NCBI GenBank assembly: GCA_938003665.1
Contig: CALKYI010000014.1
Coordinates: forward strand, 1 to 13,457
Source of the DNA: an uncultured Flavobacteriales bacterium
Lineage (GTDB): Bacteria > Bacteroidota > Bacteroidia > Flavobacteriales_D > Sanyastnellaceae
Direction: 5' to 3'
Length of the DNA: 13,457 bases
Position 1 is the stretch's first letter. Each line of letters opens with the position of its first letter. This document shows, one piece after another, positions 1-6,659 of this stretch. The notes beneath the pieces were generated by a model that was given only the letters and a program-made list of their open reading frames with translations, ran no database searches and was not told the DNA's origin. The translations under genes and the position numbers were made by a program.

Positions 1-279
1 CAGCCCCAAGTATTGGTCGTACAAATGGACGAGGAGGGAAGGACGCACGCCATCGAGGCCATGCGCCAATTGCGAGCGGCTTCGGTACGAACTGTGCTAT
101 ACCCCGATGTTGTCAAATTGAAGAAGCAACTGAAACACGCTTCTGAACTCAACGTCCAATTTGTCTTCATGTCTGGTGCAGACGAGCGGTCCAAAGGAGT
201 GTGGACGGTGCGCAACATGCAGACCGGAGAGCAAACCGAGTGTCCACTGGCAGAGGCCGTGGCCCTGGTTCGTGGTTGA
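1..279 (+). CDS. hisS: Histidyl-tRNA synthetase, C-terminal part (partial, 5' end outside window)
   Basis: The reading frame is open from base 1 and ends at TGA 277-279, so only about the last 92 codons are present. The segment is the C-terminal anticodon-binding domain of class II HisRS, the enzyme that charges tRNA-His with histidine in the cytoplasm. Recognisable stretches are VVQMDEEGR, a helix ending in MRQLRAASVRT, the loop YPDVVKLKKQLKHA, the strand FVFMSGADE, and VWTVRNMQTGEQ. This is the usual HisRS ending of a strand, a helix, a basic helix for anticodon contact, and a final strand pair. A TTG at 13 could be taken as a start but lies inside the conserved domain and is not one. The gene converges on the minus-strand gene whose stop is at 301. 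The 21 bases between them show no convincing terminator. Confidence 0.93.
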   Translation, partial: QPQVLVVQMDEEGRTHAIEAMRQLRAASVRTVLYPDVVKLKKQLKHASELNVQFVFMSGADERSKGVWTVRNMQTGEQTECPLAEAVALVRG

Positions 280-300
280 ACCGGGCTTTGAGTGTCCTGA

Positions 301-1236
301 CTACGCGTAAAGGGCTTCGGCTACGTGATTCGTAATTCCCGTTTGCGCCGCGGAAGGATCGCCGAGCAACCTGAATCGCTTTTCAATGCGCAGTTCGTGG
401 GTGCCCTCGGGCAAGTACATAGAATCAGGAGGGGCATAACTGACGACCAGTTCATCGCCGATGATGTCCATTTCCAGCAGTGAATCACCGAGGGGTTCGA
501 GGCTGCGTTCTGCCAATTGGAAATATGGCCACAGGGTGCGCTGTGCCCAGTCACTGACCAAAAACGTCGCCGTGTGCCTAGACCGAGTGATGTCATCCAA
601 CATGCCATCGTCGATGTCGCACAATAGCCGTTTGCCGGTCAACAGGTGCATGAGGTCGAAGTGGGTTTGAATGTGTTCAATGGATGCAGAGAGGGGGAGG
701 AACGGCATGGAACCTTCGTAAAGCGTTTGACGCAGGTGCCGGGCGAAGACCGTGATGATGCGTTCAGCGTGCGCGTGGTCACCCATGAGCAAATGGTTTT
801 CGATGGTAGCGAGAATCAGTTCAAATCGGTCGGTGATTTTCCCCAATGCTGACTCAGAGTGGTGGACGCGGTTCAAAACAGAGTCGAGGCGATCGCGTTC
901 TTCCAGCCGGTCGAGTTGACCTTTCAGGAACCCCAAGCGCTGCCGGATGTGCTCTGAGGACTCCGCGTGCAGGACTTCTTGAATTCTCCGTTCTGGGACG
1001 ACGACGACTGCGATGCCAACAAGGCTCGCCGCCCACGTGCCGATGGCCCATGACCCGTGTCCCAGCATGACAGCACACATAGCAATTCCGGTCAGAGCCA
1101 ATACGCCTCGTGCTTGTCTGTCGCTTCTTTTCGGGGCGGTATGCCCGGTGGTTTTTTGGTATAAATGCCAAAAAGCGCGCTGGTGAATCCACGCGATTCC
1201 ACCGATGAACAAGGCGAGGATGACCAATTCCATCAT
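301..1236 (-). CDS. Membrane protein resembling a degenerate LytS-type sensor histidine kinase
   Basis: 311 residues if started at the ATG at 1236, which overlaps the meaB stop as ATGA. A TTG at 1266 would lengthen it but overlaps meaB by 34 bases and is less likely. Hydrophobic segments lie near residues 2-16, 45-60 and 64-80, followed by a charged, probably coiled-coil stretch (84-125). Residues 132-205 follow the pattern of the LytS/YehU His_kinase domain: a helix, a loop MGDHAHAERII, the helix FARHLRQTLYEG, then PFLPLSASIEHIQTHFDLMHLLTGKR matching the family's 'vpL.eEl..v..Yl.l...R'. Where the family has its phospho-accepting PHFLFN motif this protein reads DRFELI. No ATPase N-box or glycine boxes are visible in residues 205-290. 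It is therefore probably a non-catalytic relative, perhaps a membrane-bound signalling or scaffold protein. The family assignment rests on pattern, not on catalytic residues. Confidence 0.6.
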   Translation of the reverse strand: MMELVILALFIGGIAWIHQRAFWHLYQKTTGHTAPKRSDRQARGVLALTGIAMCAVMLGHGSWAIGTWAASLVGIAVVVVPERRIQEVLHAESSEHIRQRLGFLKGQLDRLEERDRLDSVLNRVHHSESALGKITDRFELILATIENHLLMGDHAHAERIITVFARHLRQTLYEGSMPFLPLSASIEHIQTHFDLMHLLTGKRLLCDIDDGMLDDITRSRHTATFLVSDWAQRTLWPYFQLAERSLEPLGDSLLEMDIIGDELVVSYAPPDSMYLPEGTHELRIEKRFRLLGDPSAAQTGITNHVAEALYA

Positions 1237-2327
1237 CGCGCTTCGGATGAGGTGAGCTGGGACCAATGCTGTGCGGCATCAAGCGGGTGGCGCTCATTGG
1301 CAGCGACTTCTCCTTGAAGTTGCGTCCAAGACGATGCTGCGGAGCGCGTAGCATTCCAGCGTGCAATGCGTGCCAACGCATGTACGTGCCCATCCAATTG
1401 GCGGAGCCGTTGTTCTTGGCGCTGGGACGCCAACCATCCGTTGTTTGACCACAACTCGATCAATTCGTCAACGGTATCGATGACTGTTTCGATGCCGGTT
1501 TTTTCCAAGGCGCTGGTTGATTTGACGTGCACGGTATGCCCGCCAGGATTGGGCGGGAACAAGCGCAGGGCCTGTTGGTACTGGCTCGCCGTCTCACGGG
1601 CAAGGGGGCGATTGCCGCCGTCGTCCTTGTTGACGACCAAGAGGTCGGCCATTTCCATGATGCCCCGCTTGATTCCTTGCAATTCGTCGCCACCTCCAGG
1701 CAACATCAGCAGCAGGAACGCGTCTGTCAGATCTCGGACGGCCGTTTCGGATTGGCCCACACCCACCGTCTCGATGATGATGCGATCAAACCCCGCCGCT
1801 TCGCAGAGCAAGATGGCCTCGTAGGTTCCACGCGCAACGCCCCCTAGGTTGGTGGCAGTAGGGCTCGGCCGCACAAATGCAGCCGGCTGTTTCGACAACG
1901 CGTCCATCCGGGTCTTGTCGCCCAACAAGCTGCCTCCAGATCGTGCACTCGAGGGGTCGATGGCCAGTACGGCTACACGGTGCCCCCGGTTCAGAAGAAC
2001 CTGACCAAACGCTTCAATGAAGGTGCTCTTTCCCACGCCCGGCACACCGGTGATTCCGATGCGATTGGACATTGAATCGGACGATTCCACCGACTGGATT
2101 TCGTTCAAAATAGCCGTGAGCGTCTGCAAGTCTTCAAGCCGGTTGCTCTCGGTCAGGGTGATGGCCTGGCCCAAGGCATCGCGGTCTCCATTTTGAATGG
2201 CAGCGGCCCAGTCGGCAGGGGTGCGCCGAGTGGACTGGGCCGAGCGGATCCGGTGAAGGGCTTCCTCCCGCGCTGCTTCGCTGGCCTGCTTGGTTTGGCC
2301 TTTTTTGTGGAAGCTTGACTCGCTCAT
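1233..2327 (-). CDS. meaB: Methylmalonyl-CoA mutase-associated GTPase MeaB (ArgK-type G3E GTPase)
   Basis: 364 residues, close to the family's usual 320-360. MeaB is the cytoplasmic GTPase chaperone of adenosylcobalamin-dependent methylmalonyl-CoA mutase. It gates cofactor loading and protects the mutase from inactivation in the propionyl-CoA to succinyl-CoA route. The SIMIBI-class motifs are all visible: Walker A GVPGVGKS (94-101), AIDPSS (122-127), the switch region GDKTRM (136-141), ETVGVGQSE (186-194) and the base-recognition NKDD (233-236). The 85 residues before the G domain form the usual helical arm, and the C-terminal helices mediate dimerisation in the family. The mutase genes themselves are not in this window. 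The start ATG at 2327 sits 4 bases after a TAACTTCG box. The stop overlaps the start of the downstream kinase-like gene by four bases, so the two are probably cotranscribed. Confidence 0.95.
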   Translation of the reverse strand: MSESSFHKKGQTKQASEAAREEALHRIRSAQSTRRTPADWAAAIQNGDRDALGQAITLTESNRLEDLQTLTAILNEIQSVESSDSMSNRIGITGVPGVGKSTFIEAFGQVLLNRGHRVAVLAIDPSSARSGGSLLGDKTRMDALSKQPAAFVRPSPTATNLGGVARGTYEAILLCEAAGFDRIIIETVGVGQSETAVRDLTDAFLLLMLPGGGDELQGIKRGIMEMADLLVVNKDDGGNRPLARETASQYQQALRLFPPNPGGHTVHVKSTSALEKTGIETVIDTVDELIELWSNNGWLASQRQEQRLRQLDGHVHALARIARWNATRSAASSWTQLQGEVAANERHPLDAAQHWSQLTSSEAR

Positions 2328-2331
2328 GATT

Positions 2332-2339
2332 CGAAGTTA
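2332..2339 (-). promoter_or_regulatory. Candidate -7 box of the meaB transcript
   Basis: The minus strand reads TAACTTCG, then AATC, then the meaB ATG. This is one mismatch from the Bacteroidota -7 consensus TAnnTTTG. With such a box the transcript would begin at or next to the start codon. No clear -33 TTTG was found. The box lies within 39 bases of the divergent start at 2367, so the two promoters must share DNA. Confidence 0.4.
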
Positions 2340-2354
2340 ACGCGAACATCCGCC

Positions 2355-2362
2355 TATCTTGC
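2355..2362 (+). promoter_or_regulatory. Candidate -7 box of the 2367 gene
   Basis: The plus strand reads TATCTTGC, then GGTC, then the GTG start at 2367. It agrees with TAnnTTTG at four of the six fixed positions and has exactly the same spacing to the start codon as the boxes at 2332, 9439 and 10636. No -33 element is obvious. Confidence 0.35.
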
Positions 2363-2366
2363 GGTC

Positions 2367-3155
2367 GTGCAGTGGTCTTTTTTACAACTGAGCCGGTTGG
2401 GTTTTTGCACGGCATTGGTGATCCTATTTTTGGGGCAATCCATAGCGCAGAACAATGCCCCCGTCGCTCGTTGCGATTCCATGCAATTTCTCACCGGGCG
2501 CGTGATGGATGCGTCGGGCCACCTCATCCCGGCTGCGATGGTCGTGAACAGAGGCCAGGACGGGGGCGGACAATTTGTGGACCACCAAGGGCAGTTCCTG
2601 ATGGCCGTGTGCCCGGGAGACACGATTGCATTCGGCGCAATTGGCTTTCATACCTTGGAGCGGGTAGCCCCGCTTTCCGGTCGCCAGTGGGATTGGGAAG
2701 TGCGCTTGCAGCGGCTCAAGGTTGAGGTTGGCGTAGCGGAAGTCGTCGCCCCGCGCGATTTGCGTGAAATTGTCCGAGACATCGAGGCGTTGGGGTACAA
2801 CGAAGAGGATTTCAGGCTGACACGTGTGGACGCCTTGAGCAGCCCGATTACGTTTTTGTACCAAATGCTGAGCCGTGAAGAGCGAAGCAAACGGTTGGTG
2901 GCACAGCTTGAAAATCGCGACCGCCGCCATGAGCTGTTGCGGGAATTGTTCGTCAAGTATGTGAACTATGAAATCATTCTGCTGGATCCGGATGATTTCG
3001 ATGCGTTCATCGCCTTCAGCGATCCTGGAGATGAGTTGCTGCAGTCCTGGACGCAGTATGAGTTCATTCGCTACATCCAACAGCGATTTGAACTGTTCCG
3101 GGCGCTTCCCTCGCGCTTGGACGATTCAGATTACCAGTACCACCTCGACGACTAA
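2367..3155 (+). CDS. Secreted carboxypeptidase-regulatory-like domain protein
   Basis: 262 residues, exported. Residues 1-27 form a signal peptide (hydrophobic LGFCTALVILFLGQSIAQ, cleavage probably near AQ-N). Residues about 42-118 look like a CarboxypepD_reg-like beta-sandwich: LTGRVMDASGHLIPAAMVV, then a strand ending GQFLMAV, then GDTIAFGAIGF. In Bacteroidota this domain is common at the N-terminus of outer-membrane and surface proteins. The helical, charged C-terminal half (residues 130-250, including SSPITFLYQMLSREER and LRELFVKYVNYEII) matches, from memory, a conserved Bacteroidota family of about 260 residues with no assigned function. The GTG start is chosen because the next Met is at residue 39 and would remove the signal peptide. 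Its stop lies 3 bases from that of the convergent gene at 3159. The biochemical role is unknown. Confidence 0.85.
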   Translation: MQWSFLQLSRLGFCTALVILFLGQSIAQNNAPVARCDSMQFLTGRVMDASGHLIPAAMVVNRGQDGGGQFVDHQGQFLMAVCPGDTIAFGAIGFHTLERVAPLSGRQWDWEVRLQRLKVEVGVAEVVAPRDLREIVRDIEALGYNEEDFRLTRVDALSSPITFLYQMLSREERSKRLVAQLENRDRRHELLRELFVKYVNYEIILLDPDDFDAFIAFSDPGDELLQSWTQYEFIRYIQQRFELFRALPSRLDDSDYQYHLDD

Positions 3156-3158
3156 GGC

Positions 3159-3464
3159 TCAGCTCATCAACGCACTGTCCAAGTAGTGCACGAAAAACTG
3201 GAAGCACCACCCCATGGCGCATCCTGCGATTCCCAATAAGTAGAATGGCTTCCGCTTGGGATGCAACTCATCGAAGCGAACAACCAAGTCGACAAACAAC
3301 ACCGCCGTCCCCAAGAATTCAGCGAGGAGCCAGCCGCTTCGGTGATCCACGAGAACCGTTGGCAGGGTGATGTCGGCCGTGAGCTCGAGGACAAAGAGAG
3401 CCTGCAGGCTGACCAAAGCGATGAAAAGGACGTTCAACGGACGGATTGAGGACGAGGCAATCAT
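3159..3464 (-). CDS. Small three-helix membrane protein, unknown function
   Basis: 101 residues from the ATG at 3464. A start further upstream at 3494 is possible but would add ten residues from the promoter region. Three hydrophobic segments are visible: around residues 10-30 (LNVLFIALVSLQALFVLEL), 43-63 (WLLAEFLGTAVLFVDLVV) and 73-94 (FYLLGIAGCAMGWCFQFFVHYL). A basic turn RFDELHPKRK sits between the last two. I do not recognise a named family. It resembles the small integral membrane proteins often annotated as hypothetical in Flavobacteriales. It is transcribed divergently from the mini-protein at 3528 across a 63-base intergenic region, and it converges on the gene ending at 3155. A TATATTTA sequence on the minus strand (3474-3481) could serve as its -7 box. 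Confidence 0.7.
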   Translation of the reverse strand: MIASSSIRPLNVLFIALVSLQALFVLELTADITLPTVLVDHRSGWLLAEFLGTAVLFVDLVVRFDELHPKRKPFYLLGIAGCAMGWCFQFFVHYLDSALMS

Positions 3465-3482
3465 TGTTCGAAATAAATATAC

Positions 3483-3490
3483 TAAGTTTG
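3483..3490 (+). promoter_or_regulatory. Candidate -7 box of the mini-protein gene
   Basis: TAAGTTTG matches the Bacteroidota -7 consensus TAnnTTTG at every fixed position. It stands 37 bases before the ATG at 3528, implying a leader of roughly 30 bases. A TTG at 3464-3466 is only 16 bases upstream, shorter than the usual 19-21 spacing, so the -33 element is uncertain. A possible minus-strand -7 box (3474-3481) is immediately adjacent. Confidence 0.4.
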
Positions 3491-3527
3491 GCAACCCTGC
3501 GTTTTTGAACCACCGAAATAGACCGAC

Positions 3528-3716
3528 ATGTTCTCCAACAACACCAACCCTGCAAAAGTAGACCCTTCTGGCTTCAATGCCTCAGGTGTAGACCACGCGC
3601 GCATCCAGCGTTTCATCATCGTGATTTTGGGGGTGTTGACCATGGCGGTGTTTGCCACTTCGTGCACCACGCAAAAGTCCTGCAGTGCCTACCAGAAGGT
3701 GGAGGTCGCGGAGTAA
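3528..3716 (+). CDS. Lipoprotein-like mini-protein (62 aa), unknown function
   Basis: 62 residues. The N-terminal 28 residues are polar (MFSNNTNPAKVDPSGFNASG and onward), then comes one hydrophobic helix (FIIVILGVLTMAVFA, about 29-43), then TSC at 44-46. Cys46 sits in an acceptable lipobox context (A-T-S-C), which would leave a mature peptide of only 17 residues, CTTQKSCSAYQKVEVAE. The pre-helix region is unusually long for a lipoprotein signal, so a type II membrane anchor is the alternative. The C-terminal SCSAY stretch recalls very small Bacteroidota proteins that end in a Cys/Tyr motif, but I cannot name a family. Support for it being real: an upstream TAAGTTTG box, an ATG start, a sensible helix plus Cys layout, and it fills an otherwise empty gap. 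Its stop is one base away from the convergent MBOAT stop. Confidence 0.65.
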   Translation: MFSNNTNPAKVDPSGFNASGVDHARIQRFIIVILGVLTMAVFATSCTTQKSCSAYQKVEVAE

Positions 3717-3717
3717 T

Positions 3718-5400
3718 TCAGAACTGGAAATAGATAAACGGCTGTACACCGGAGGACATCCCGGCGTATGCCAAGCCAATGGCTGCAAAGGTGGTGCACA
3801 ACTGCACCCATAGCGGTGCGTTGGCGAATGCCTGGCGGTAGCTGACTTTATAGCGCTCTGGGAGGCAGTGAATGGCCATGCCGGCGGCCATGAGTCCCAG
3901 CACGGGTGCATAGGCCGATGCGATGGCGCCAAACGGACTGGACCAAAACCCATAAATGAGCTGTTCAATCATGGCATTGGCCGTGAACCATTCGGTCCAG
4001 ATGTCGTGCGGTGTGTCCAACGCATCCCATGTCACGTGGCTTCCCGATCGAAACCAGATCCGCGTCATCGTGATGAAATGAAAGGTGAGCAAAACACCAA
4101 TGGCATGGTGCCACCAGCGGGAGTAGCTTCCCCAGGGACTGATTTTGCGCCATCCTTTGTAGGCGATGAGCCCCAGCCCGTTCAGACCTCCCCAGAGGAC
4201 GAAATTCCAACTGGCGCCATGCCACAATCCGCCGAGAAGCATGGTCATCATCAGGTTGACATTCGTGCTGAACCGCTTGCGTATTGAAGGGAAAGCGTAA
4301 ACCGCAGCCGCAGCCAGGCACACACCGCTTAAGATGATGAGCCGCACACCGGCGTTAGGAGCCATGCGCAGGATGAAGCCGAGCAGGAAGGATGCGCTGA
4401 TGATGGTAAACCAGGAAGCGCCGCGGTTGCCGCCCATGGGAATGTACAGGTAGTCTTTCAACCAGCTGGACAAACTGATGTGCCATCGTTTCCAAAATTC
4501 ACCGACGTTTCGGGCCTTGTAAGGCGAACGGAAGTTGACGGGCAAATGGAACCCCATGAGCAAGGCAATGCCGATGGCCATATCCGTATACCCGCTGAAG
4601 TCGGCATATACTTGGAGGCTATAGGCGTACAGGCCGATGAGGTTTTCAAACCCACTGTAACTGCCTGGATTGGCGAACACCCGGTCGACGATGTTGACCG
4701 CGAGGTAATCAGCCAGCCAGACTTTTTTGATCAGGCCATTGAGGATCCAAAACAACCCCGTTCCAAATTCAAAGCGACTGAGGCGATAGGGTTGATGAAG
4801 CTGCGGGATGAAGGACTTGGCGCGTACGATAGGCCCCGCGACCAGCTGTGGGAAAAAACTGACGAAAAATCCAAAGTCCAATACGCTGCGCACCGGTGCT
4901 ACTTCCTTGCGGTAGACGTCGATGGCGTAGGACATGGTTTGGAACGTGTAGAACGAAATGCCCACCGGCAGGAGAATTTGGTCCACGCGGAACGTCGTTC
5001 CCAAGTGTTCATTGGCCCATTGACCGAGCGCGGCATGTGGCTGACTCCAGTGCGCTCCCAGCAGTGGCTGCAGCGCGTCTGCGATGAAATACGCGTACTT
5101 GAAGTACAGCAAAACGCTCAGGTTGATGGCCAAACTCGCTGCGAGCCAGCGTTTGCGTTGCGCCCCCTCCGAGCGGTCCATGCGCCCGCCAATCCACCAG
5201 TCCGCCAGGGTAGAAAAAATGAGGATGGCCACAAATGCGCCACTCGTTTTCCAGTAGAAAAACAGGCTCGCCAAGAACAAGTAGGCATTGCGCACCCGCA
5301 CGCGTTTCTCAGAAATCGCCATGCCCGCCAGCACAACCAGCATGAACGCCCAGAAGGAGGCATTCAAAAACGTGAACGGTTGGGACAGGGACTCAATCAT
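3718..5400 (-). CDS. MBOAT-family O-acyltransferase (AlgI/DltB type)
   Basis: 560 residues from the ATG at 5400, which overlaps the preceding stop as ATGA. This is a polytopic inner-membrane protein that passes an acyl group, usually acetyl, from a cytoplasmic donor across the membrane to a periplasmic partner. The signature is complete: LPVGISFYTFQTMSY (144-158), a PQLVAGPI stretch (184-191), the first conserved His in FWKRWHISLSSW (302-313, His307) followed by DYLYIPMGGNRG (316-327), and the catalytic His in LGGLWHGASWNFVLWGG (389-405, His394). It ends PFIYFQF, a common ending in this group. Between GGNRG and LLGGLWHG there are about 60 residues with two extra hydrophobic stretches, longer than in AlgI and possibly lineage-specific. 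It is the last gene of a four-gene operon with two SGNH proteins and a LysM protein. The target polymer is inferred, not shown. Confidence 0.93.
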   Translation of the reverse strand: MIESLSQPFTFLNASFWAFMLVVLAGMAISEKRVRVRNAYLFLASLFFYWKTSGAFVAILIFSTLADWWIGGRMDRSEGAQRKRWLAASLAINLSVLLYFKYAYFIADALQPLLGAHWSQPHAALGQWANEHLGTTFRVDQILLPVGISFYTFQTMSYAIDVYRKEVAPVRSVLDFGFFVSFFPQLVAGPIVRAKSFIPQLHQPYRLSRFEFGTGLFWILNGLIKKVWLADYLAVNIVDRVFANPGSYSGFENLIGLYAYSLQVYADFSGYTDMAIGIALLMGFHLPVNFRSPYKARNVGEFWKRWHISLSSWLKDYLYIPMGGNRGASWFTIISASFLLGFILRMAPNAGVRLIILSGVCLAAAAVYAFPSIRKRFSTNVNLMMTMLLGGLWHGASWNFVLWGGLNGLGLIAYKGWRKISPWGSYSRWWHHAIGVLLTFHFITMTRIWFRSGSHVTWDALDTPHDIWTEWFTANAMIEQLIYGFWSSPFGAIASAYAPVLGLMAAGMAIHCLPERYKVSYRQAFANAPLWVQLCTTFAAIGLAYAGMSSGVQPFIYFQF

Positions 5401-6659
5401 TGCTTCGGCTGGGCGTCTAAAGCGTTGTTCAAAGATGGCTCCTTTTGCGCTTGGGCATACGCCTGCATCCACGCTTCAAAGAGCACGGATGCAATTGCCT
5501 GATACCCCTCAGCGGTGAAATGCATGCCATCCGGCTGCATGCGTTCACGTTCGATCCAGTCTGCGACCAGCCCTGGTCCGCCCAAGGCGGCAGAGAGGTC
5601 CATGTACGCGAAGCCCCGGGACTCGCTGTGTTGCCGAAGCCACGCTCCAATGGAGGCCGATGGTCTTGCGAGCGATGTGCCGCGGTGCGTCGCTGGTGTA
5701 TTGCCGACGAGTACAACGGCAGCCCCTGTCGCACACAACACGTCGGTAAATGCTTCGTAGTGCGACGCAAACGGCGCCATGTTGAGGCGCTCGTTGTCGA
5801 CCGCATCGTTCAGGCCGATCCCAATAAAAATCAAGTCGGGTTGGATGCGTTCGAGCAGCGATTCCCATCCTTGCAGTGCTGCGGCGTGGCGGATGCGAAG
5901 CCCATTGTGTCCCCACTCATGGTATGTGATGTACGCAGTTGACGTGACTTGCAGTCCGCTCATGCCTGCATACCAGATGGCTGGTCCTGGTGCCGCCGTG
6001 AAAGACACCGCCAACGTGTCCGCGGGTGCATCCAACTCCAGGCGCCAGCCATTGTTGTCGGGCAGGGGGGACCAGCTGAGGAGGTTTGCATTGCCCTTCC
6101 AATGCCATTGCGAGCGGTTGGCGTTCGTCCAGAGCTCAACGGCCGTGTACGCGTTTCGCGTTGAATCTGGCAGGTAACTGACGTGTTGGATGAACGTTGA
6201 ATCCTCGGGATAAGCCAAGATTCCGGTGGCAATCGGTGCTGCAGCACATGCCGATTGACCTGAACCTCGGGTGCACCGCTGCGCTGTCCAGCGGCCGTTC
6301 ATTTCCGTACGAAAATGCGTTGGGGTGTTGGTGCGGGCGAGGCGGTAGGGAAGGTGCATGCCCCTGGATAACTCCGCGTGCGGAGCCCAAGCGGCGAGGA
6401 AGCTCTGCATCTCGTGGCCGACCCAGCCCCCTTGGACGTGGGATCCGCCGATGTACACGACCGTCAGTTCTCCTTTGTGGTACAAGTGGACGCTGTCCAT
6501 GGTGGCCCACAGTTGATCAAATGCTTCGGATGATGACGGGCCTTCCCATTCGAAAGTCAGGCTGTCGTGAGGGGTGAAGGCCGGTGGTGGTGTTGCATGC
6601 GCATGCAGTCCGCAAATGGCGCTTGAAAGCGCGGCAACAAACAGGTGTTTAGGGCGCAT
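5397..6659 (-). CDS. Periplasmic SGNH/GDSL-type protein, second of pair (GGS variant)
   Basis: 420 residues from the ATG at 6659. A TTG at 6665 is possible but unnecessary. The signal peptide ends near residue 22 (LFVAALSSAICGLHAHA). SGNH blocks: block I VYIGGSHVQGGW (68-79), where the usual Asp of GDS is Gly but the nucleophile Ser73 remains; an oxyanion Gly in EWGHNG (248-253); block III IGIGLNDA (279-286) with Asn284; block V QPDGMHF (375-381) with Asp377 and His380. The Ser/Asp/His triad is therefore intact. About 180 residues separate blocks I and II, far more than in simple SGNH hydrolases; this part is rich in W, Y and short strands and may be a glycan-binding insertion. It overlaps the upstream SGNH gene by 11 bases and the MBOAT gene by 4. 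The likely role is to transfer, or remove, acyl groups on an envelope glycan. Confidence 0.85.
   Translation of the reverse strand: MRPKHLFVAALSSAICGLHAHATPPPAFTPHDSLTFEWEGPSSSEAFDQLWATMDSVHLYHKGELTVVYIGGSHVQGGWVGHEMQSFLAAWAPHAELSRGMHLPYRLARTNTPTHFRTEMNGRWTAQRCTRGSGQSACAAAPIATGILAYPEDSTFIQHVSYLPDSTRNAYTAVELWTNANRSQWHWKGNANLLSWSPLPDNNGWRLELDAPADTLAVSFTAAPGPAIWYAGMSGLQVTSTAYITYHEWGHNGLRIRHAAALQGWESLLERIQPDLIFIGIGLNDAVDNERLNMAPFASHYEAFTDVLCATGAAVVLVGNTPATHRGTSLARPSASIGAWLRQHSESRGFAYMDLSAALGGPGLVADWIERERMQPDGMHFTAEGYQAIASVLFEAWMQAYAQAQKEPSLNNALDAQPKQ

Noticed and set aside
1237..1266. TTG start extending the kinase-like protein to 321 residues
   Set aside because: The ATG at 1236 forms a typical ATGA overlap with the meaB stop and keeps the first hydrophobic segment. 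The extension adds only a short piece inside meaB.
4480..5502. 340-codon open frame on the plus strand
   Set aside because: Antisense to the MBOAT gene and the end of the SGNH gene. The translation is rich in R, E and Q without domain structure, while the minus strand carries the full MBOAT signature.
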